DNA from: Polyodon spathula | Taxonomy: Eukaryota; Chordata; Actinopteri; Acipenseriformes; Polyodontidae | Direction of reading: 5' to 3' | Length of the DNA stretch: 64,000 nt | NCBI RefSeq assembly: GCF_017654505.1 | Contig: NW_024471559.1 | Span: forward strand, 34,176-98,175 | Shown: positions 43,940 through 55,608 of the stretch, in pieces | How positions within the stretch are numbered: position 1 is the stretch's first letter | How the letters are laid out: the number at the start of each line of letters is the position of its first letter | The notes under the pieces: model-generated | Seen by the model: the letters and a program-made list of their open reading frames with translations, nothing else | What the model was told of the DNA's origin: nothing | Database searches by the model: none | Made by a program: the position numbers and the translations under genes

Positions 43940-46728
43940 TCAGTCCACACACACCTTCCTGGAGCCCAGGCGGGACCGGTTGGAGCGGCGGATGTCGAAT
44001 TTGGAGTCCCGGCACCGCTGGCACACGTATTCCTCCGGCACGTTGGACTTGCGGATCTTGGCGCAGGACAGGTGTATCCAGGTGCTGCACTCGTTACACT
44101 CGATCATGGGCCGTCCCGCGAACGGCTTGGTGCAGAAACACGTCACCAGGTTCCACGAGTCGTCGTCTGGGGGGGGGCACCACACACAAATAACAATTAG
44201 TCATTAAGAGAAGGAGTTTTAATTAACAATAACTAAACTGATTCTATAGCATCTACAGTGTACCCTATAATACCAGCAATGGAAATAAGCCTCCTGTTGC
44301 AGAGCAGTTTCACCCATTCCAGGTTTTACTAAGAGCCCCACTGAGTGTAGGGAACAAGCTCAGGAGAGTCTGGTTAAACTCACAGTAAGATCCGGATTGG
44401 ATCAATCTGCTGTGCAACAGGAGTCGTCTTCTCCGTCCCGGACGCGTGTTTAAAGGCTGCAGTGTCAGTAAAAAACCCTGGCGCTCTCACCTGAATCCAC
44501 CATGATGTCCTCATCATTCCCGAACCCGTCCTCATCCCGGAACACCACCTGCTTTCCCTGTCGGATCACAGTCCTCTTCCCGGGAGCTGCTGCTTCTCTC
44601 TTTAGCCTCCCCGTCGTCGTCGTCGTCGTCGCCTCCTCCTCCTCCTCCTCCTCCTCCTCCTCCTCCTCCCCTGTGTCCTGCCCCCTGAAGCCGGGGTACA
44701 GCGAGCAGGGGCTGCCCAAGCCGGGCTCCTCTTTGTATTGCAGCTGAAGCTCTGACACGGTCTCAGCCTGGCTAGAGTCTCTGGTGGTGGGTGCGGAGGG
44801 GCTGCTATCAGCAGCAGCAGTAGTGGCAGCTCTGGGGCGATCTTCTCCGATCCCCTTCGTCACCCCCGAGCGCTCGCAGTGGTCTTGCGGCTCCTGCTTG
44901 ATTACCCTGCCCAGTAGGAGGCGTTCTGGCACAAGAGGCTCCTTCTCTCCCACCTCCTCCTCCTCTTCTCCCCTCTTCAGCTTTTTCTTCTTCTTGATCT
45001 TGTCCACCTTCTTTCTCTCCAGCATAAAGCCTGCAGACTTGGACCTCTTGGTTTGGGGTCCTCCTCCTCCTCCTCCTCCTCCTCCTGCGCCCCGCTTGAA
45101 GCCCCCGAAGCTCTTGCGGCTCTGGGCTGGCAGGCTGGTGAATCGGGGCTCCCAGCCATCGCTGTCCACTGTGCTGCCTGTGCTGTTCGGAGGGCTGGAG
45201 CTCGACCGGAGCGGTGCTTCCTGGAACAACAGAGACGAGAAGCAGGTGAGAGGCGCTGAAGCCAGGTGCTTGTGAGGCTGCAGCTTGTGAGGTTTGGGGG
45301 TGCGAGGATTCATCGCGCACTGGATCGTAAGAGAGGTGTGTGAGGAAGTGCGTTTTACAGCCGCTGTGATGCACACACACTCTCCTCTCCCGTTCTACTT
45401 TCACTTAACAAAACGACTGTCTGATCTTATACCTCACACAGGCAGCCAACGAGGACAGTCACAAGTATGGGATTATAGGAGGGAACCAGTACTCCCCTAT
45501 GAGACTGCAGTGTGGTCCAGGCGCCCCTTGCAGAGTGGGTGGGTGAGTGAGTGTGACAGTGCCGTGTCTCTGGGGGAGGGCGGCAGTGCTGTGCGTCTCA
45601 GTGCTGTGTCTCTGGGGGAGGGCGGCAGTGCCGTGTCTCTGGGGGAGGGCAGCAGTGCTGTGCGTCTCAGTGCCGTGTCTCTGGGCGAGTGCGGCAGTGC
45701 CGTGTCTCTGGGCGAGTGCGGCAGTGCCGTGTCTCTCAGTGCTGTGTCTCTAGGGGAGTGCAGCAGTGCCGTGTCTCTGGGGTTGTGCGGCAGTGCTGTG
45801 TGTGTGTGCTGCATGGTGGATATCCCGCTCTGGCATAGTCTCTCATGGTAATATACCTCCCCTGTTGCAGCGAGTCTAGTCTGCATAGGGGGTGATAATG
45901 AGTTTGGCAGGGGTTAGGGTCTCGGCTCTACAGTCCACACACTTCCTCCATGGTGTATGATATAGAAAAAATGAATTAGCATTGCACAGTACAGTATGCA
46001 ATATACACAGAGGCAGACAGGGCTGGGTGGTCATGGAGAGTGGAAACCCTCTTACCCTAGGAGAGGGGGGTCCCTCCAGGTAGAGACACGGGGCGGAGTT
46101 TGGGGTACCCCGGCGCTGTAACTGATCTGTAGGATAAGCAGAGCACAGTAACAGCACACTGCCAGAGACACTCTGTAGGACAACAAAGCCACAGTAATGC
46201 TGCTGGGTTTGGAAGAGGCTTGCCATAAGGGATGGATTCGCAGTGCAGCCATCACTCGGGACCCTTTCTGTACATGACAGAGGTGTGTACCGTTTGCATC
46301 GCCATACAAGACAGAAGCTCATCGAGTGGCTCTTGAACGAAGAAGAGGTGTGCATCACAGCCGCTGTGATGAACACACACTCTCTCCCTGTCTCGCTTCA
46401 CTTGTCCATCCTTAAAAGACTATCTGATCCTACTATGCATCATAGGAGGTGGCCAGCAGGACCCTTGCAAGCATCACAGCCTGGGTGCCCTGCTCCACAC
46501 CGGGCGTCAGGGTACAGCCCTCACTGCAGCGTCTCCCTGAGAGAACCCTTTTCTGGAGGGAGGGAGGGGGGGCTGTGTGGAAGACACAGGAGAAGGAAAT
46601 GAAGGAAGACATCAGGGCTCACGTCAAGCTGCTCTCACCTCGTCAGGGTAGGGGATGTAGCCTGCGTACACCAGCACAAAGGTGCAGAACTTATTGAAGT
46701 CCTCCACTGTCCGACGCCGACTGCAATC
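43940..46728 (-). CDS. PHF13: PHF13 (SPOC1) PHD-finger chromatin protein, three exons; first coding exon not found
   Basis: PHF13 reads H3K4me2/3 and acts in chromatin compaction and DNA-damage response. The exons 46639-46728, 44491-45220 and 43940-44166 are phase-consistent and give 348 aa after the missing start (human 300 aa in total). The first gives [25 protein letters not shown]. The large middle exon has [15 protein letters not shown], then [17 protein letters not shown] and DEDIMVDS. The last holds the complete PHD finger (CFC...[12 protein letters not shown]...CQRC) and ends in [11 protein letters not shown]. The middle exon carries Gly9, Glu13 and Thr7 runs encoded by near-pure GGA, GAG and ACG codons, which lengthen the protein. 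The short start exon should lie to the right of 46728 but no convincing ATG exon was seen. Confidence 0.92.
44274..44436 (+). mobile_element. MITE copy in a PHF13 intron
   Basis: cagcaatggaaataagcctc at the left and gctgtgcaacaggagtcgtc at the right are the inverted ends of the element at 40340-40516. Both arms are present, with a diverged middle. Confidence 0.65.
45553..45805 (+). repeat. Imperfect minisatellite in a PHF13 intron
   Basis: Variable-length units of agtgccgtgtctctggggga, gggcggc and gtgctgtgcgtctc are mixed without a fixed period. Confidence 0.85.
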
Positions 46729-46739
46729 CTGAAACAGAG

Positions 46740-48065
46740 AAGGGGCTGTTAAACACTGCACTGTCCTGGGACCCAGCGCAGTGCTGTTCAGCAGTAGGTG
46801 GTTATGAGCAGCCAGGATGTGTGGTAGACCCATGTTGCAGTTCCACCCAGCTCGGGCGTGTCTCCTTATGCTGAACTGCAGAGAAATAGACAAATGACAC
46901 AAAATCGGATTTATATTTATATAAACCGGATTGACCTCGAATCCAGCCATTCAATTCTGTCGCACAGCGAAAATAAGGACAGGAGTCTCCTCTCCAATTA
47001 AAAGCGGGACTCGGGGCTCGACCGACTCTTCCAACAGACGCAAACAACGCCTGGGGTTCAAGCAACTGTGCGACACGGATTTATATTCCTGTGCAAAGAC
47101 ACTGCGAGCAATCCGGCTCAAACCAAGCAGACTGACAGCTATTTAATTGCGGGGATCGGCTTTGGTTTTCCCGCACTGAGTAAAAGATCAAAAAGCGCGA
47201 CGGTTGTGTCTCGTTGTTTTCCATTAATAAACCGATATAGGGCTTACTCGAGACCTCCTGTGAAACAAACCCACGCACGCATCATTAACACTGCAGACAA
47301 CGCTTCGTGTTTCAGGACTGAAGGCTTGATAACGAATAACGCGCTGACCCGGGAAGACAACGGGTCACCATCACAAATTACACACGCCTGCTACACAAAA
47401 CAACAACAAACAACCCTGCACATGCCAAGAAATACCCCACAGCACCGTGTCCCGGGCCGATCCGGCGCGGCGGGCAAGCCTGTCCTGCGGGTTTCGGGCT
47501 GGACCGCCGCGGTCAGCACCGTGAATCCCGGTAATTAAATCAGTTTAACAGCGGGAGGATTCGCCTGCATCCACATGCACTTCTCACAGAAAAACATTCG
47601 GTAATTAACAGATTCATTTGTTTTATAATCGCACACAGTTAACCCGCAAACACCGAGGGCTTTTAAATTTTTTTTTTTTTACTCAGACTGACACGACACC
47701 GTTTAGCAAATTACGAGTAAATAAAAACATTTACCCGATTAAAACGAGGGATTTGTGCAAGCAGACGTTCGGGACTAAGATTTCGCTGTTTTGTTTTTTT
47801 AAGTATAAAGACAGACTGACACGTCGAGCTACCTCGCCCTAGATTATGAGCCAGTCCCGACCAGCCGGTTCATAGCGGCGAATCTGCACCGAAACCGGCG
47901 CTACGTGACTGACGACGGTTTAAACACAACGCGGATCAGAGACGCGCCAACGAGACCAGCGAGTCTGAAACACAACACAACCGACCGAGGAGCGAGGCGC
48001 GGAACACTCGAAGCATTCCAGCGCGCTTTCAAAACTCAGCATTCGACATCCGTTAGAATTAAACC
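46740..48065 (-). other. PHF13 5' intron and upstream, no supported exon
   Basis: A CpG-rich patch (about 47440-47540) could be a promoter or first exon of PHF13, but there is no ATG-donor pair matching the expected N-terminus. Nothing else was recognised. Confidence 0.35.
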
Positions 48066-48790
48066 GGTCTCGTGGAACGTCGCCGACACATATTGAGGCT
48101 TGCGCGATTATAATATAACACGAAAGCTGTATTACCGTATTTAATAAACAGGCAACGTCGCCGACACATATTGAGGCTTGCGCGATTATAATATAACACG
48201 AAAGCTGTATTACCGTATTTAATAAACAGGCAACGTCGCCGACACATATTATTACCGTATTTAATAAACAGGCAACGTCGCCGACACATATTGAGGCTTG
48301 CGCGATTATAATATAACACGAAAGCTGTATTACCGTATTTAATAAACAGGCAACGTCGCCGACACATATTGAGGCTTGCGCGATTATAATATAACACGAA
48401 AGCTGTATTACCGTATTTAATAAACAGGCAACGTCGCCGACACATATTGAGGCTTGCGCGATTATAATATAACACGAAAGCTGTATTACCGTATTTAATA
48501 AACAGGCAACGTCGCCGACACATATTGAGGCTTGCGCGATTATAATATAACACGAAAGCTGTATTACCGTATTTAATAAACAGGCAACGTCGCCGACACA
48601 TATTGAGGCTTGCGCGATTATAATATAACACGAAAGCTGTATTACCGTATTTAATAAACAGGCAACGTCGCCGACACATATTGAGGCTTGCGCGATTATA
48701 ATATAACACGAAAGCTGTATTACCGTATTTAATAAACAGGCAACGTCGCCGACACATATTGAGGCTTGCGCGATTATAATATAACAAGCT
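48066..48790 (+). repeat. 78-bp minisatellite (about 9 units), each with an AATAAA
   Basis: Units read aacgtcgccgacacatattg, aggcttgcgcgattataata, taacacgaaagctgtattac, cgtatttaataaacaggc. One unit (48240-48260) is internally deleted. Being a multiple of 3, the array supports a 242-aa minus-strand ORF that is not a gene. Every unit has AATAAA on the plus strand. Confidence 0.97.
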
Positions 48791-49009
48791 AAATGAAAGT
48801 TGTCACGCTGTGGTCAGAGAGGCAGCCCGGGCTGCCATTCAGGATATATATAGAAATACTGCCGACAAGATGGCGATTTCAATACTATTAAACCCCCTCG
48901 AAAAACAAGCAAACACCACAGGGACCAGAAAGCCGCCCTCGAGTTAGTCAGAGCGCAGGAACCGCCGCAGCAAACACCGCATTCAGGAGAGAGTTACTAC
49001 TGTTTATAC

Positions 49010-49011
<2 letters not shown>

Positions 49012-49044
<33 letters not shown>
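49012..49044 (+). repeat. (AAC)n microsatellite
   Basis: Perfect CAA/AAC trinucleotide run. Confidence 0.95.
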
Positions 49045-49045
<1 letters not shown>

Positions 49046-49357
49046 CGCTATTCAGAAAGCGTTTTTTATTTTGTTTTTACTGTACCTTGACGGACAAGAT
49101 GGCGCGAGTGTATGGAGAGACCGCGGAGACACTCGGGCCGCTAGTTTGTTTGTTTGTTTGTTTGTTTGTTTTTTGTGTGGAAGTCAACCGCGTTTGTTTT
49201 TGTTTTTTTTTTTTGCAAAACGTTTTACCCCCCACCCCCTACCCCCTACCCCCCCCCCACCCCCTACCCCCGCTCAACACATCCAACAATTCAGAATAGA
49301 AATATCATCCCTGCGGAAACACGAAGCTTACCGTGTCCATTTCAACCAGAACCGGCC

Positions 49358-49715
49358 AGAAACACCCGGGACGGGTCCCCGCTTCCACGGGGCCTCACAC
49401 GCCAACAAAAACACCCGGGACGGGTCCCCGCTTCCACGGGGCCTCACACGCCAACAAAAACACCCGGGACGGGTCCCTGCTTCCACGGGGCCTCGCACGT
49501 GACAAAAACACCCGACGAGGAGACCAGCTTCCGAGGGACAAAAACACGCCGACGAAAAACACCGGGACGGGTCCCAGCTTCGAGTGACAAAAACACCCGA
49601 CGAGAGAGACCAGACCGAGTGACAAAAACACCCGACGAGAGAGACCAAACCGAGTGACAAAAACACCCGACGAGAGAGACCAGACCGAGTGACAAAAACA
49701 CCCGACGAGGGACCA
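49358..49715 (+). repeat. Two interlocking minisatellites (about 48 and 35 bp)
   Basis: Three units of aacacccgggacgggtcccc, gcttccacggggcctcacac, gccaacaaa are followed by units of gtgacaaaaacacccgacga plus gagagaccagaccga. At 49495-49585 the sequence mixes motifs of both arrays. Confidence 0.85.
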
Positions 49716-50040
49716 GACCGCGTGTCTCGGGGTCAGAAACCCGCAGGAGAGTCCTCTTCGCGTGGATGCCCACGCCGCTCGGTTTCACGGTCTCATCTCC
49801 ACGCCCCGGTGTCCTTGTGTTCCACTCAAAGCGACACGGGTCGTGAAACGCGGCTGCCGGATCTGAGGGGTTATGCCCGGTGAAATGTTTAAAGCGCCAG
49901 CTTGCTTGAATCGGCAACCCCGCCTGGTTTCAAACTGGGTCCGGTCGCTTCTCTCTTATAATCATCAATAACGACCAAACAAACCAAACGAAAAAGCCCG
50001 TTCTTGAGTTGAAGCAGCAAAAAACAGACCGAGTCTAGAT

Positions 50041-50345
50041 CTGCGAGCTCTTTAATAACAATATTTCACCTTCCTTCTCGGCATCGCTGCAAAACAGGTC
50101 AAAAATATCGAGTATTTTTGCAATCGCTCGATCGATCGCCGGCTCTTGTGAGTTTCTGGTGGCAGTAACCCGGAGAGACGAGCATCACAGTAACATTGCA
50201 GGCAGTCCCAGTTCACCTCTGAAGCAACCCCCCCGCATGTATTCCCGGTCTTTAAGGGTGACAGCCCCCTCCAAAAATATATCTAAATGTAGAAAGACTG
50301 CGAGTCGCTGAAGGGAGCAGCAGCAGCGCGTCAGCAGCGCGTCTC
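50041..50345 (+). repeat. Segment duplicated at 50611-50877 (copy A)
   Basis: aacaatatttcaccttcctt ... aaaatatcgagtatttttgc and gtctttaagggtgacagccc ... gctgaagggagcagcagcag recur almost exactly in 50611-50877. This copy has the continuous, non-repetitive version and ends in a CpG-rich stretch with a tgacatcacc motif (about 50370). It may be a promoter of PHF13, but no exon proves that. Confidence 0.7.
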
Positions 50346-50610
50346 CGCGGAGAGGCAGCCAGCCTGTGACATCACCGCCCGGGCGGCGCGCATCTCATTG
50401 CATATTCATGAGGAGCCGTCTACCCGGAATGCAGGGGTGGCGGGGCAAAGCAAAGGGAATTGAAACAGCAATACCAACACAATTAAAACATATTAACTTA
50501 GTCGGCTTGCTGGGGTTTTTTTTTTTTACATAACTGTTTATGGCTCCAAATAATCTTAGCTTCTTTACTTTATCGATGTGTTTATAATTGAAGGTGGCGG
50601 CCCCCCCTTT

Positions 50611-51258
50611 TAACAATATTTCACCTTCCTTCTCGGGATCGCTGCAAAACAGGTCAAAAATATCGAGTATTTTTGCGTGTGCGTGTGCGTGTGCGTGTAT
50701 TCTCTGCAGCTGCGTGTGAGGGCGGACCATGCTGGGCAAGGCAGGGAGGTGAGCATCGCCAACACTTTATAAATATCCACAGAGATATAACCGGTCTTTA
50801 AGGGTGACAGCCCCCTCCAAAAAATGCTGGGTTTGCACGACTGCGAGTCGCTGAAGGGAGCAGCAGCAGCGCAATGCTGGGTTTGCACGAGAGGGCCAGC
50901 TGAGCAATGCTGGGTTTGCACGACCGGGGCTGAGCAATGCTGGGTTTGCACGACCGGGGCTGAGCAATGCTGGGTTTGCACGACCGGGGCTGAGCAATGC
51001 TGGGTTTGCACGACCGGGGCTGAGCAATGCTGGGTTTGCACGACCGGCGCTGAGCAATGCTGGGTTTGCACGACCGGCGCTGAGCAATGCTGGGTTTGCA
51101 CGACCGGATGCTGAGCAATGCTGGGTTTGCGTGTGCGTGTGCGAGCAATGCTGCGTGTTTGCACGGACCATGCTGAGCAATGCTGGGTTTGCACGACCGG
51201 GGCTGAGCAATGCTGGGTTTGCACGACCGGGGCTGAGTAATGCTGGGTTTGCACGAGT
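50611..51258 (+). repeat. Duplicated segment (copy B) invaded by a 30-bp minisatellite
   Basis: Copy B of the segment at 50041-50345 carries gcgtgt runs and the motif aatgctgggtttgcacgac embedded inside homologous sequence. It passes into about ten tandem units of gagcaatgctgggtttgcac plus gaccggggct. At 51118-51180 a further copy of the gcgtgtgcgtgtg...cggaccatgctg stretch appears with the motif interleaved. Confidence 0.8.
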
Positions 51259-52486
51259 GACGCTGCCTGTGAGTACTATTCACACCGAGCGTGCGATTAA
51301 TGAAGATAGAAGGGGGGGTTACAGAGCGATAAAGGACACACAAATTAGCATGCGTTTATTCTCAAAGAAGTGATTCATATACCATATAAATATAGTAACT
51401 AGATGTCGATGTTAGACCGGTGATCCTGCCCCCCTCCCCTCGAGTGAAGTGGTACAGTCGTGGGCTGTCCTGCGTGACGCGCTTCGCAAGGAGCGGAGGA
51501 TTCCTGAATCGTGAATCTGACTCTGAGGGGAAGGTTGAATTTGAAGCGCTGATTTTGACACTCAGTGGGCGAGCAGAGTGGCGAACCGCGCAGGGGGGAT
51601 TCACAGTGGGGTGTGGGTAAGTCGTGTATCGTCGTGTTTTTCGGAGTGTTTTGTTTTTTTATTTAAACGAGGGGAAGAGAACAAGACGCTTCTTAATCCC
51701 ACAGGGCAGAGCAAAGTGGATTTAACGACATGCCTGCTCTGTGATTATTATTACCTTGCCTGTGGCATCAGCCACGCGTGTAATAATGCTATTAATATTA
51801 TTAGATCTGTTCAACTAAGAATGCATATTCACTACGGGATATTTTACAAACGACAAACGCGTGTTTATTTATATTGTTCAAACCGTGTTTACCTCGTATC
51901 TGTTAGACCCGAGTGACCGCCTCTAATGTCGACTCCTGTCTTGGCAGCCTTTTAATATTGAGCTTGAGAAAAAAACAAACTTTTTTCTAGATTATTATTT
52001 TTTTTATTTTAAAACCCTCCCCTCCCCTCCCCACCCCCAGTGTGCTGAAGGAGCGTCTCCTTGTTGACTCTGTGGGTCTCCCTGCTTCATTCCCACCGGC
52101 AGTGTGTGTGTCCTCTGCCCTGGTCCAGTCACAGCGCTGCAAGACTGGCAAGAGTAACACACACAGGTGTGGAGTGGCGCTGGCGCTGAAAGCAGGTGGA
52201 CAAAACCGAACCCCCTGAATACGAAGCCGTGCAAAGCCAGGGGGTGCAGCAGCACCCCTACTTCCAGCGCCGTTTCTAGTTCCAGCCTTTTCTGGGAGTT
52301 TGTATGTGTGTTTTGTTTTTTTTTCTTTTGTTCTGGCTGTCTGCTCTGAAATCTTTTTCACGAGGTGGCTCGCTGTGTCCGATTGCTCCCGGCTGGATGG
52401 AAGGATTTTTGGGTCACTCTGTTTCAGATGTAACCAGAACCTCACAACTCAGTCTGTCAATGTGAAGCAGCAGAGGGTGTCTGTGA

Positions 52487-52488
52487 TC

Positions 52489-52567
<79 letters not shown>
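52487..52567 (+). repeat. (TC)n microsatellite
   Basis: About 80 bp of perfect TC dinucleotides. Confidence 0.97.
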
Positions 52568-52571
<4 letters not shown>

Positions 52572-52659
52572 CTGTATATGGTAACTGTTACTTTTCAGCT
52601 GTCAAGACCACGTGTCTCTCTGTATCAGTGGCCTCTAGCCAGCCAGGCTGTGAGATGCA

Positions 52660-52660
<1 letters not shown>

Positions 52661-52706
<46 letters not shown>
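52661..52706 (+). repeat. (AC)n microsatellite
   Basis: Perfect AC run followed by a short GA run. Confidence 0.97.
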
Positions 52707-52708
<2 letters not shown>

Positions 52709-53842
52709 AGAGAGGGACAGGGAGAGAGACTAAAGCAGGTTTGTTTCCTTGCTGACTGACTGACTGGACTGTACAGCGATGAGAAGGGAGAGGAAACTGG
52801 AGCAGCTATCTTCTTAAAAGAAGAAAAAAAAAAACAAATAATAAATTGGTTGGAGCAGAGGTGTTAAGTGTTGTGCCGGGGAAGCTGCGCGCTGCATAGC
52901 GGGTCAGGTGAGGAGCGGTAACGGCACAGGCTGTGCGTGCTGTCCCTGTTAGTATCATTGCAGCCCGGTCTGTGCGCGCTGAACCAGCGGGGAGCAGGCG
53001 CTGCTCAGCTAACCGCGCTGTTCTGATAATCTGCGCTCTGCTTCACCGTATTGCAGAGTGCTGGTAATGGAAATGGAGCTCAGACTTCAGAAATTACAGG
53101 GAAAAAAATAATAATTACAGTAAAACTTTAAAACTATGATATTTAACAAGACCTGCCCGCCCCCACGCGGGAGAATCTGTTCTTGCTGCCTGCGTGTGTG
53201 TCAGCGAGTTCAGTGAGAGGGGTTTCGACTGTGTTCAGTGCTGTCGACGGTTCTCTTGTTACGATCAGCACGCCAGCCTGTGCTTCTGTTTTTAATTGGC
53301 AGATGATTTTGTGTTTTTGTAGCGTTGGTGAGGGGATCATATGACGTTCCCTGTAACTCCTCGTCCTGGAGTAACCTGGGCTATTCCGAGCTCTGCGTCT
53401 CTAAGCAAACCTCTCTTCTGCTCCTATTGCTCAATACCCATCCCATGTTTACTGCCGTGCCTTCGAGTAATCATTCCTCACTTCAAACATCTCCTCCGTT
53501 AGATTCGTCCCTGGTATGGGACAGTTAACCCTGCTCAGCCCAATCTGCGGGGCTCCCTGAACTAAAAGAGAGAAACAAACTCTCTGGTGGTCTTCTCTCA
53601 TCTGTGGAGGCAGGCCAGGGTAGAGGCTTCACCAGCGTCTCTGCTCTGAAAGGGTTCAGTGAGTCAGTCTGCGACTGGCTGGAACACGTGGCCCCCCCTG
53701 CGTTCCCTAGATGGGGAGGAGAAGGGGGAGGGGGGAGGTATTTATAGAAAGAAATTGAATCACGAGGGGAGACTGTGTTCACGGCTTCTTTTAGTCTCAA
53801 CCCGTTTTAAAAACTCTGTTCAGGTTTAACCTGCTTCAAAAA

Positions 53843-54138
53843 GATAGAGAGAGAGATCGAGCTGAGAGAGAGACAGACAGATCGAGCTGAAAGAGAGAGA
53901 CAGAACAAGCTGAGAGAGAGAGCTGAGAGAGACAGAGAGAGAGAGAGAGACAGAGCTGAGAGAGAGACAGAACAAGGAGAGAGAGAGAGAGAGACAGATC
54001 GAGCTGAGAGAGACAACGAGCTGAGAGAGATCGAGCTGAGAAAGAGAGCGAGAGAGACAGATCTAGCTGAGAGAGAGACAGACAGATCGAGCTGAGAGAG
54101 AGACAGATCAAGCTGAGAGAGAGACAGACAGATCGAGC

Positions 54139-54169
<31 letters not shown>

Positions 54170-54172
54170 TTG
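53843..54172 (+). repeat. Purine-rich GAGA/gatcgagctga repeat
   Basis: Irregular units of gagctgagagagagacagac plus agatc and GA runs, upstream of KLHL21. Confidence 0.9.
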
Positions 54173-54276
54173 CAAATTATTAACAGCAGTGCTGGACCTG
54201 GGGGTCTGTTACAGACAGTTTCAAATTTAGTTTTAGTTTTTTTGTGGCAGTTCCTGTAGAAAGATCTTTCTATATC

Positions 54277-54308
<32 letters not shown>

Positions 54309-54418
54309 TTTATTATTATTATCCAGCAGGTGACCCAGCAGCTTGCTCTGAAAAGCTACTCAAAGCAGAGGAGGAGTCTGGCGAGGAAGAGGAGGCAGTT
54401 AGCAGCCGCAGCGCAGTC

Positions 54419-55571
54419 ATGGACAAGCCCCCCGCTCTCCTCGTGACCCAGAGCTCCACGCTGCCGTTCTTTGACACGGCCCACGCGCTCAACCTGCTGC
54501 GCGGGATCCACGAGCTGCGGGCAGAGCGGAAATTCTTCGACGTGACGCTGTGCGCGGAGGGGCGCGAGTTCCCCTGCCACCGCACCGTGCTCGCCGCCAC
54601 CAGCAACTACTTCAAGGCCATGTTCGCGGGCACGCTGCGGGAGAGCGGCATGGACCGTGTGGAGCTGCACGAGGTCTCCGCCACCGTGCTGGGGCTCCTC
54701 GTGGACTTCTGCTACACGGGCCGCGCCACGGTCAGCCACGAGAACGTGGACCCGCTGCTCAAGGGTGCGGACCTCTTCCAGTTCCCCTCCGTGAAGGAGG
54801 CGTGCTGCTGCTTCCTGGAGCAGCGGCTGGACGTGTCCAACTGCCTGGAGCTGCAGGACTTCGCCGAGGCGTACGCCTGCCGGGGGCTGGCCGAGAGCGC
54901 CCGCCGCTTCGCCCTGCGCAACGTCGTGGAGCTGGCCAAGGGCCCGGACTTCGAGAGGCTGCCCCTGAAGCGCCTGCTGGAGCTGGTGTCGGACGACCGG
55001 CTGTACGTGGACAAGGAGGAGACGGCGTACCTGATGGTCTCTCGCTGGGTCAAGGCTGACCCCCAGCGCCGGCTCCACTTGTGGCCCGAGCTGTTCCAGC
55101 GGGTGCGGCTCCCCTTCGTGCGGAGGTACTTCCTGCTGGCCCACGTGGAGAGCGACCCCCTGGTCTACACGTCCCCGTCCTGCCTGGGGCTGGTCGCCGA
55201 GGCGCGCGCGTTCCAGTCGGCGGGGTACGACCGGCACGACCAGCCCTGCGAGCGCGTGCGGCCGCGCCCCTCCACCGGCCTGGCCGAGATCCTGGTGGTG
55301 ATCGGGGGCTGTGACCAGGACTGCGACGAGCTCGTCACCGTGGACTGCTACAACCCCCACACCGGACACTGGAGGTACCTGGCAGAGTTCCCCGAACACC
55401 TGGGTGGGGGCTACAGCATCTCTGCGCTGGGGAACGACATCTACGTCACAGGTAGGTCCCACTGGGGGGGGTGGGGGGTGGTCTTAAGACCCTTTAATGT
55501 TGTACTAATGTATTATTGATTAGGGAAATGCTGCTGTGAGTTCTACCGGATTTGATTTTCTTATTAGTGTC

Positions 55572-55608
<37 letters not shown>

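Larger units (their letters stand above)
51259..54330. other. KLHL21 upstream region, no coding exon seen
   Basis: The CpG-rich part at about 52860-53060 is a reasonable KLHL21 promoter or first non-coding exon. The 5' UTR of the ATG exon seems to start after an acceptor near 54325-54331 (ttattatccag). Nothing else is recognised outside the microsatellites listed. Confidence 0.35.

Noticed and set aside
45455..45535. Further MITE copy
   Set aside because: Only a short, weak resemblance (aggagggaaccagtactccc); not enough to separate from chance.
46624..46950. 108-aa ORF starting at 46950 as the true start of PHF13
   Set aside because: It reads through the acceptor at 46729 by chance; the upstream residues do not resemble the PHF13 N-terminus.
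48059..48787. 242-aa minus-strand ORF
   Set aside because: 78-bp repeat unit, a multiple of 3; no exon evidence. I considered it as PHF13 exon 1, but the sequence does not fit.
50395..50739. 114-aa minus-strand ORF with ILDIFDLFCSD segment
   Set aside because: The segment is inside a duplicated block and has no recognisable family. One copy has an in-frame stop soon after, so I do not call it a gene.
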